Of a stretch of DNA of 10,393 nt, positions 7,007 through 10,393 are shown piece after piece. The stretch covers positions 48,116 to 58,508 of the forward strand of contig JABUUJ010000029.1 in the NCBI GenBank assembly GCA_021443235.1, written 5' to 3'. Below the pieces are notes generated by a model. It had not been told where the DNA came from and did not search any database. It worked only from the letters and a program-made list of their open reading frames with translations. The stretch comes from Muribaculaceae bacterium (GTDB lineage: Bacteria > Bacteroidota > Bacteroidia > Bacteroidales > Muribaculaceae). Each line of letters begins with the position of its first letter. Position 1 is the first letter of the stretch. The translations under genes and the position numbers were made by a program.

Positions 7007-7105
7007 CTTGAAAAACTTGAAAAACTTGATAAACTTGATAAACTTGAAAAACTTGATAAACTTGATAAACCTGATAAACTTGATAAACTTGATAAACTTG
7101 AAAAA
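7007..7105 (-). repeat. Eleven phased nonamers (minus strand TTTATCAAG / TTTTTCAAG)
   Basis: On the plus strand CTTG (once CCTG, at 7070) recurs at exactly 9-bp steps: 7007, 7016, 7025, 7034, 7043, 7052, 7061, 7070, 7079, 7088, 7097. Units are CTTGATAAA or CTTGAAAAA. The 9-bp phase continues through the adjacent GC hairpin (7106-7123, two unit lengths) to CTTGATAAA at 7124. The array lies downstream of fabD, in the convergent gap with ettA. No coding potential is credible here. Confidence 0.9.
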
Positions 7106-7121
7106 CTGGCGGCATAGCCGC
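7101..7121 (-). terminator. Hairpin B of the fabD downstream element
   Basis: On the minus strand GCGGC-TAT-GCCGC (7121-7109) is followed by CAG and TTTTT (7105-7101), a terminator-like arrangement with a short 5-bp stem. A near-identical copy lies at 8299-8319 behind the nuclease gene. The flanking 38 bp (7097-7134 against 8295-8332) differ at only 3 positions. Confidence 0.6.
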
Positions 7122-7134
7122 AACTTGATAAACT

Positions 7135-7150
7135 AAAACGCGCAGCGTTT
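7135..7150 (-). terminator. Hairpin A directly after the fabD stop codon
   Basis: On the minus strand AAACGC-TGC-GCGTTT (7150-7136) begins one base after the fabD TAA and ends in TTTT. The stem is 6 bp with a triloop. The core CGCTGCGC is shared with the corresponding hairpin behind the nuclease gene (8359-8369). It probably contributes to fabD termination together with hairpin B. Confidence 0.6.
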
Positions 7151-7151
7151 C

Positions 7152-8030
7152 TTACTGTTTTCCCGAAACTGCCACGTCGCGGTAGGTGCGGCCAATCAAG
7201 CCCTGAAGCACCTTGCCGGGACCAACCTCCACAGCCTCGGTCATGCCGTCGGCAACCATCGCAGCCATAATCTGGCTCCAGCGCACGGGTGCGGTGAGCT
7301 GCTTGATAAGGTTCTCCTTAATCTCGGCGGGGTCGGTGTGAGGCTTGGCGTCAACATCCTGATAGATAGGACACTTGGGCGCCGAGAAATCGGCAGCGTG
7401 GATGGCCTTGGCGAGCTCCTCGCGGGCAGGCTCCATCAGCGGAGAGTGGAACGCACCACCCACCTTTAGCGGCAGGGCGCGCTTTGCACCAGCAGCCTTG
7501 AACGCCTCGCAAGCCTTCTCAATAGCCTCGAATGTACCCGAAATCACCACTTGCCCGGGGCTGTTATAATTGGCGGGGATGCACACGCCCTCGATAGTGG
7601 CGCATATCTCCTCCACCTTCTCGTCGGCCATGCCAATGATGGCGGCCATCGTCGAAGGTGCGGCTTCGCAAGCCTTCTGCATGGCAAGTGCCCGTGTCTC
7701 AACAAGTTTCAATCCCTGCTCAAAGGGAAGCACGCCAGCGGCAACAAGTGCCGAAAACTCGCCCAGCGAGTGACCAGCTACCATGTCGGGGCAAAATTCC
7801 TCGCCCATTGTGAGTGCCAGAATCACCGAGTGCAGGAACACTGCGGGTTGGGTGACCTTAGTCTGCTTCAGGTCGTCCTCGGTGCCGTTAAACATAAGGT
7901 CGGTGATGCGGAAACCGAGCACCTCGTTAGCTTTCTCAAAGAGTTCTTTGGCCTGAGCATTGTTCTCATATAGGTCCTTGCCCATACCCACAAACTGCGC
8001 TCCCTGGCCGGGAAATACAAATGCTTTCAT
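7152..8030 (-). CDS. fabD: Malonyl-CoA:ACP transacylase
   Basis: The product has 292 residues; FabD enzymes are usually about 300-310. This cytosolic enzyme moves malonyl from coenzyme A to acyl carrier protein, supplying the elongating unit of type II fatty acid synthesis. The key elements are visible: N-terminal FPGQGAQ (6-12); nucleophile Ser88 in GHSLGE (86-91); Arg113 in ETRALAMQ, which binds the malonyl carboxylate; catalytic His195 in GGAFHSPLMEPA; and Gln244 of the oxyanion and active-site region. The ATG is preceded by an AT-rich leader with no Shine-Dalgarno sequence and a promoter at 8101-8132. It is not in an apparent fab cluster here; the neighbours are a convergent ettA and an upstream nuclease gene in the same orientation. 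Confidence 0.96.
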   Translation of the reverse strand: MKAFVFPGQGAQFVGMGKDLYENNAQAKELFEKANEVLGFRITDLMFNGTEDDLKQTKVTQPAVFLHSVILALTMGEEFCPDMVAGHSLGEFSALVAAGVLPFEQGLKLVETRALAMQKACEAAPSTMAAIIGMADEKVEEICATIEGVCIPANYNSPGQVVISGTFEAIEKACEAFKAAGAKRALPLKVGGAFHSPLMEPAREELAKAIHAADFSAPKCPIYQDVDAKPHTDPAEIKENLIKQLTAPVRWSQIMAAMVADGMTEAVEVGPGKVLQGLIGRTYRDVAVSGKQ

Positions 8031-8070
8031 CTCATTATGTTTTAAATTGTTATTATCAAAAATACACTGC

Positions 8071-8094
8071 GATTAAGGAATTATTTCCGTAATC
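8071..8094. promoter_or_regulatory. 24-bp imperfect inverted repeat at the predicted fabD transcription start
   Basis: Left half GATTA-a-GGAA (8071-8080) mirrors TTCC-g-TAATC (8085-8094) around TTAT, so 9 of 10 arm positions pair. It begins 6 bp downstream of the fabD -7 box and so covers the expected +1 region. This is the placement of a repressor operator; alternatively it folds as a 5' mRNA stem-loop. No regulator gene is visible nearby. Confidence 0.5.
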
Positions 8095-8100
8095 CGACCG

Positions 8101-8132
8101 CAAAATTACACATAATCCCCCACCTGTGCAAA
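8101..8132 (-). promoter_or_regulatory. Bacteroidetes-type promoter of fabD
   Basis: On the minus strand TTTG (8132-8129) is followed after exactly 20 nt by TAATTTTG (8108-8101), a full match to the TAnnTTTG -7 box with consensus spacing. The transcript would start near 8094-8097, giving a leader of about 65 nt. This promoter separates fabD from the upstream nuclease transcript. Confidence 0.75.
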
Positions 8133-8161
8133 TCCCAACCCCAAAACTTTAAACCGTTGTA

Positions 8162-8224
8162 AAGTTTAAAGTTTAAAGTTTATTGTTTATTGTTTATTGT
8201 TTAAAGTTTATTGTTTAATGTTTA
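8162..8224 (-). repeat. Nine phased TAAACNN heptads upstream of the fabD promoter
   Basis: On the plus strand the G of NNGTTTA recurs every 7 bp from 8164 to 8220. Read on the minus strand, the nine units are TAAAC plus AT, AA, TT, AA, AA, AA, TT, TT, TT. The core is identical to that of the array before ettA, and relative to its downstream gene (fabD) the orientation is also the same. The array ends about 30 bp upstream of the -33 box. Confidence 0.9.
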
Positions 8225-8233
8225 TAGCCCACC

Positions 8234-8351
8234 ACCCTTAAAGCCCTTAACGACCTTAGTGCCCTTAACGGCCTTAACCTTGAAAACCTTGAACCTTGAA
8301 AAACTGGCGGCGCAGCCGCAACTTGAAAAACTTGAAAAACTTGATAAACTT
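8234..8351 (-). repeat. Degenerate nonamer array with embedded hairpin B
   Basis: Plus-strand CTTA anchors recur every 9 bp at 8237, 8246, 8255, 8264 and 8273. Irregular steps of 6, 9 and 7 bp follow (CTTG at 8279, 8288, 8295). Then 9-bp phase resumes at 8304, skips 18 bp over the GC hairpin to 8322, and continues to 8331, 8340 and 8349. The later units match those downstream of fabD (7007-7131); the CTTA units are a more GC-rich variant. Confidence 0.8.
8299..8319 (-). terminator. Hairpin B downstream of the nuclease gene
   Basis: On the minus strand GCGGC-TGC-GCCGC (8319-8307) is followed by CAG and TTTTT (8303-8299). It is the second copy of the hairpin at 7101-7121, differing only in two loop bases. 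Confidence 0.6.
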
Positions 8352-8369
8352 AAAAACCAGCGCAGCGCT
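8352..8369 (-). terminator. Hairpin A directly after the nuclease stop codon
   Basis: On the minus strand AGCG-CTG-CGCT (8369-8359) starts immediately after the nuclease TAG and is followed by GG and TTTTT (8356-8352). The stem is short, so alone it would be weak. With hairpin B about 40 bp further on, it forms a tandem arrangement like that behind fabD. Confidence 0.5.
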
Positions 8370-9458
8370 CTACAGCCCCCAGAAATCCAGGTCAAGGCTC
8401 GACTCCACGGCGGCCTCGATATCATCGGGCAGGTTGCAGAAGAAGTCGATGCCTGTGCGCCGCTCAAGCTCGTCGATTGTGATGGCGCAGCTCCTGATGG
8501 TGGTCGACGACTGCGCGTCGTCGCTGTGCGTGGTCCAGATGCCTATCGCGTGATACTGCGAGCCTTTCACCGCCAGCACAGCGCAGTAGAAATACTTGGC
8601 GACAGGCAGGCGGCCGTTGCACTTCTGGTTCTCATACACGCCGCTGCTCTTGGTGCCGCCTATTGTCACATCGTCGATAGTCGCCGCTTTCACCACATAG
8701 AGCGTGTCGCGCAGACTGCCGACGTTCCACGCCCTCACCTTCGACTCAATGCTCTCCCACAGGCCGGCGTTGTGGCTTTGCCACTGCGGCTGCATGTTGC
8801 TCAGGTAGAACGTCTGGCTGTTCTGGTCGCGCGAGGCGAGGCGGTCGGCGCTGGGACACAGATGTCCGCGCGAGAAGCCGCTGCCGCTGTAGTCGCTCAG
8901 CTTCGAGCGTGTGGCAGCGGGCAGGTCGGGGTCTTCTTGGAAATTGTCCTGTCGCGTCACGTTTTTCGCCGAGTTGCCGTTATGCATCTGGTAGCAGGTC
9001 CAGCGGTTGGCGATGAGCGTATTGCTCCACTCAAGCGACAGCGTCACGCCATAGTCGGGCGTCGATTTCACGCTGTAGCTGGTGTTGTCGTCCTCGTTAA
9101 CTCGTGGCCACTCAAGGCTATACATATACTGCTCGTCGTTATATTTCTCGGTCCAGCGGTTGGCGTTCACATTGTTGGGGTCAACCTCGCCGCCACCGCT
9201 GTCTATAGTCACGCTCGTCATCTGCGAGTAGAGGTAGTCGTGGCTGTAGCTGCTGCTCTTGGTGTAGATCTTCATGCCGATTGCGCCTGTCTCGCCAAAT
9301 TTCCCGCCCACATATTCCACGCTGTCAACGTCGGCTTTCTCATATCGCACTGTGCTCGCGTTTTTCAGCACTATGGTGATGTTCACGGCTTTCTTCACGG
9401 CTGCCGTCGCGCTCATCACTGCAGCGATGCCCAGGAGGGCAAATATCATCTTTCTCAT
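8370..9458 (-). CDS. Secreted DNA/RNA non-specific endonuclease (NUC1 / betabetaalpha-Me family)
   Basis: The product has 362 residues with a signal peptide (about 1-20, ending SATAA). Residues about 24-90 form a small beta-rich N-terminal region with TIVLKNASTVRYEKADVDSVEYV, a pattern I associate with Bacteroidales exported proteins. The nuclease domain spans about 110-350. It has SRGHLCPSADR (196-206), with His199 as the expected general base, the TFYLSNMQPQ block (216-225), metal-ligand Asn230 and Glu238 at the Serratia-nuclease spacing. The usual DRGH motif reads SRGH here. Family members cleave DNA and RNA without sequence specificity using Mg2+. Outside the cell this could serve nucleotide scavenging or degradation of extracellular DNA (inference). 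The start is fixed by the signal peptide and a perfect AGGAGG 8 nt upstream, 15 bp after the dockerin gene. Confidence 0.9.
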   Translation of the reverse strand: MRKMIFALLGIAAVMSATAAVKKAVNITIVLKNASTVRYEKADVDSVEYVGGKFGETGAIGMKIYTKSSSYSHDYLYSQMTSVTIDSGGGEVDPNNVNANRWTEKYNDEQYMYSLEWPRVNEDDNTSYSVKSTPDYGVTLSLEWSNTLIANRWTCYQMHNGNSAKNVTRQDNFQEDPDLPAATRSKLSDYSGSGFSRGHLCPSADRLASRDQNSQTFYLSNMQPQWQSHNAGLWESIESKVRAWNVGSLRDTLYVVKAATIDDVTIGGTKSSGVYENQKCNGRLPVAKYFYCAVLAVKGSQYHAIGIWTTHSDDAQSSTTIRSCAITIDELERRTGIDFFCNLPDDIEAAVESSLDLDFWGL

Positions 9459-9466
9459 GCTTGTGT

Positions 9467-9472
9467 CCTCCT
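9467..9472 (-). promoter_or_regulatory. Perfect Shine-Dalgarno AGGAGG before the nuclease gene
   Basis: On the minus strand AGGAGG is followed by 8 nt (ACACAAGC) and the ATG. It lies just after the dockerin gene's TAA (9476-9474). No other gene start in the window has such a site, and Bacteroidales genes usually lack one. Confidence 0.8.
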
Positions 9473-9473
9473 G

Positions 9474-10393
9474 TTATTTGGTTCCTAATATCATGTTAAT
9501 CACTGTGTTGACATCGACAATATCAACCTCGCCGTTGCCGTCAACGTCGGCGCTTCCGCCATATTTCTCGGCGCTTTCCTGCCCCAATATCACGTTGATG
9601 ATGCAGTTGACGTCAACAATGTCGACCACGCCGTCGCCGTTCACATCGCCTGCAATGCCCAGCGACGCCGTTTTGCCGTCAACCTCCACCGTGGTCACGC
9701 CACCGAAGTAGGCGTGCGACGCGGCGATGCTGCTTGCCTCGGCGAGTGCCAACGCGATGGCGCCGCCCTTGCTCTCCAACTTCACAACCATGCCGGTCAT
9801 GAACGTGGGGTTATACATGCCTGTCATGCCGTTGACGGTTGCGGGCTCGCCGCTCGCCAGTGTCACGCCGGTGGCGGTGATGCCGTGCAACGTGACGTTG
9901 GGCTTCACGATGTAGGGCTTGCCAGCCTCGGTGGGCTGGGAAATTGTCGCAAAGGTCACCTTGCCGCCAGCCTGTGTCGCCGGAGCCAGCACCTTGCCGT
10001 CAACGCCGCTCAGCACGAAGGGTAGGGCGAGGGTGTGGTATTCGCCTGCAGCCAGCTCGCGGGCAAGGCGCACGCTGGCGTTGCCTATGCTTGCCGGCGG
10101 AGCGATAAACGCCGAGTCCTCGTTAATTACGTAGGTCACTGGGCGGTTGCCGTTCTCGCAGGTGGGCACGAGTGTCTTGCCGCCGGCACTGGGCACTGCC
10201 AGGCCGGTGATGTCGACCAGCGCTCCGTCGTAAGGCTTTTGGTAGAAACTCTCGCTCCCCAAGCCATACATATTGTTGATTGTCACCGTGTTGCCTCCGC
10301 TCGTCGCCGTGTTGCCGCTCACTCGCAACTCGCGCGTGGTCACCCAGTCGGCTGCATGTGCCGCAAGGTCGCTGGCGGCAACCTCTACGGGTG
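9474..10393 (-). CDS. Secreted protein with C-terminal type I dockerin, 5' part outside the window
   Basis: An open frame of 305 residues runs to the window edge, so the true start and any signal peptide lie outside; the GTG at 10343 is internal. Two dockerin calcium-binding repeats end the protein: DVNGDGVVDIVDVNCIINVIL and, about 16 residues on, DVDGNGEVDIVDVNTVINMIL. Both keep the Asp/Asn ligand pattern of F-hand loops and the following helix. Upstream, EYHTLALPFVL and AGKPYIVKP resemble a beta-sandwich module common in Bacteroidales exported proteins. The first visible stretch, with ITGLAVPSAGGKTLVPT, looks like an OB-fold-type domain (tentative). Dockerins bind cohesins in cellulosomes, but Bacteroidales dockerin proteins are often non-cellulosomal, and no cohesin is seen here. 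The nuclease gene follows after 15 bp, so both probably share a transcript. Confidence 0.85.
   Translation of the reverse strand, partial: PVEVAASDLAAHAADWVTTRELRVSGNTATSGGNTVTINNMYGLGSESFYQKPYDGALVDITGLAVPSAGGKTLVPTCENGNRPVTYVINEDSAFIAPPASIGNASVRLARELAAGEYHTLALPFVLSGVDGKVLAPATQAGGKVTFATISQPTEAGKPYIVKPNVTLHGITATGVTLASGEPATVNGMTGMYNPTFMTGMVVKLESKGGAIALALAEASSIAASHAYFGGVTTVEVDGKTASLGIAGDVNGDGVVDIVDVNCIINVILGQESAEKYGGSADVDGNGEVDIVDVNTVINMILGTK

Larger units (their letters stand above)
8031..8369. other. 339-bp gap between fabD and the nuclease gene
   Basis: Read on the minus strand from the nuclease stop, the gap contains hairpin A, nonamer units, hairpin B, degenerate nonamers, nine TAAACNN heptads, the fabD promoter, a 24-bp imperfect inverted repeat and the fabD leader. 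No gene is credible here. The plus-strand open frame through it reads only repeats and then antisense nuclease sequence. Confidence 0.75.

Noticed and set aside
8234..8351. Short coiled-coil or leucine-repeat peptide encoded by the nonamers
   Set aside because: A 9-bp repeat always yields a three-residue period. There is no initiation context, and the arrays sit beside terminator hairpins.
8211..9488. 425-codon plus-strand open frame
   Set aside because: It begins in the repeat arrays, giving 3-residue periodic LEKLEKLDK-type sequence, and then runs antisense to the nuclease gene, whose signal peptide and NUC1 motifs are convincing.

Overview
The window looks like a chromosomal segment of a gut-type Bacteroidales bacterium, possibly Muribaculaceae or Prevotella-like. 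Three things point there: Bacteroidetes-type promoters (TTG or TTTG, about 19-20 nt, then TAnnTTTG) before lemA and fabD; A-rich leaders mostly without Shine-Dalgarno sequences; and a secreted dockerin-tailed protein beside a signal-peptide-bearing NUC1-type nuclease. The genus is inference. The genes are GC-rich and regularly spaced. I see no phage, transposase or CRISPR signature.

Layout. Positions 1-107 hold the 3' part of a tRNA-Arg(UCU) gene and a terminator. A short minus-strand relic of a short-chain dehydrogenase gene (127-183) follows. A plus-strand cluster (349-5084) then encodes a LemA protein, a DUF2207 membrane protein with a Gly10-Ser-Trp tail, an exported cysteine-rich right-handed beta-helix protein and a CaCA-family Ca2+/Na+ antiporter. 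Gaps of 15, 58 and 16 bp suggest an operon. Next, after an array of eleven TAAACNN heptads, comes ettA (5220-6911), an ABC-F translation factor with its own strong terminator.

From 7152 onward all genes are on the minus strand. They are fabD (7152-8030), a secreted DNA/RNA non-specific endonuclease (8370-9458) and the C-terminal part of a secreted dockerin-tailed protein that runs off the window (9474-10393). The last two are 15 bp apart with a perfect AGGAGG, and are probably co-transcribed.

The intergenic DNA is the least ordinary part. Two families of short phased repeats (7 bp and 9 bp) fill three gaps. The 3' ends of both complete minus-strand genes carry related copies of a composite element: hairpin A, 9-bp units, hairpin B, then more 9-bp units. 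It resembles a tandem terminator or REP-type element. The gap 8031-8369 upstream of fabD holds, in minus-strand order, this element, nine TAAACNN heptads, the fabD promoter and a 24-bp imperfect inverted repeat at the predicted transcription start. No complete new defence or metabolic system is evident. The strongest leads are the repeat architecture, the fabD inverted repeat and the four-gene envelope cluster.
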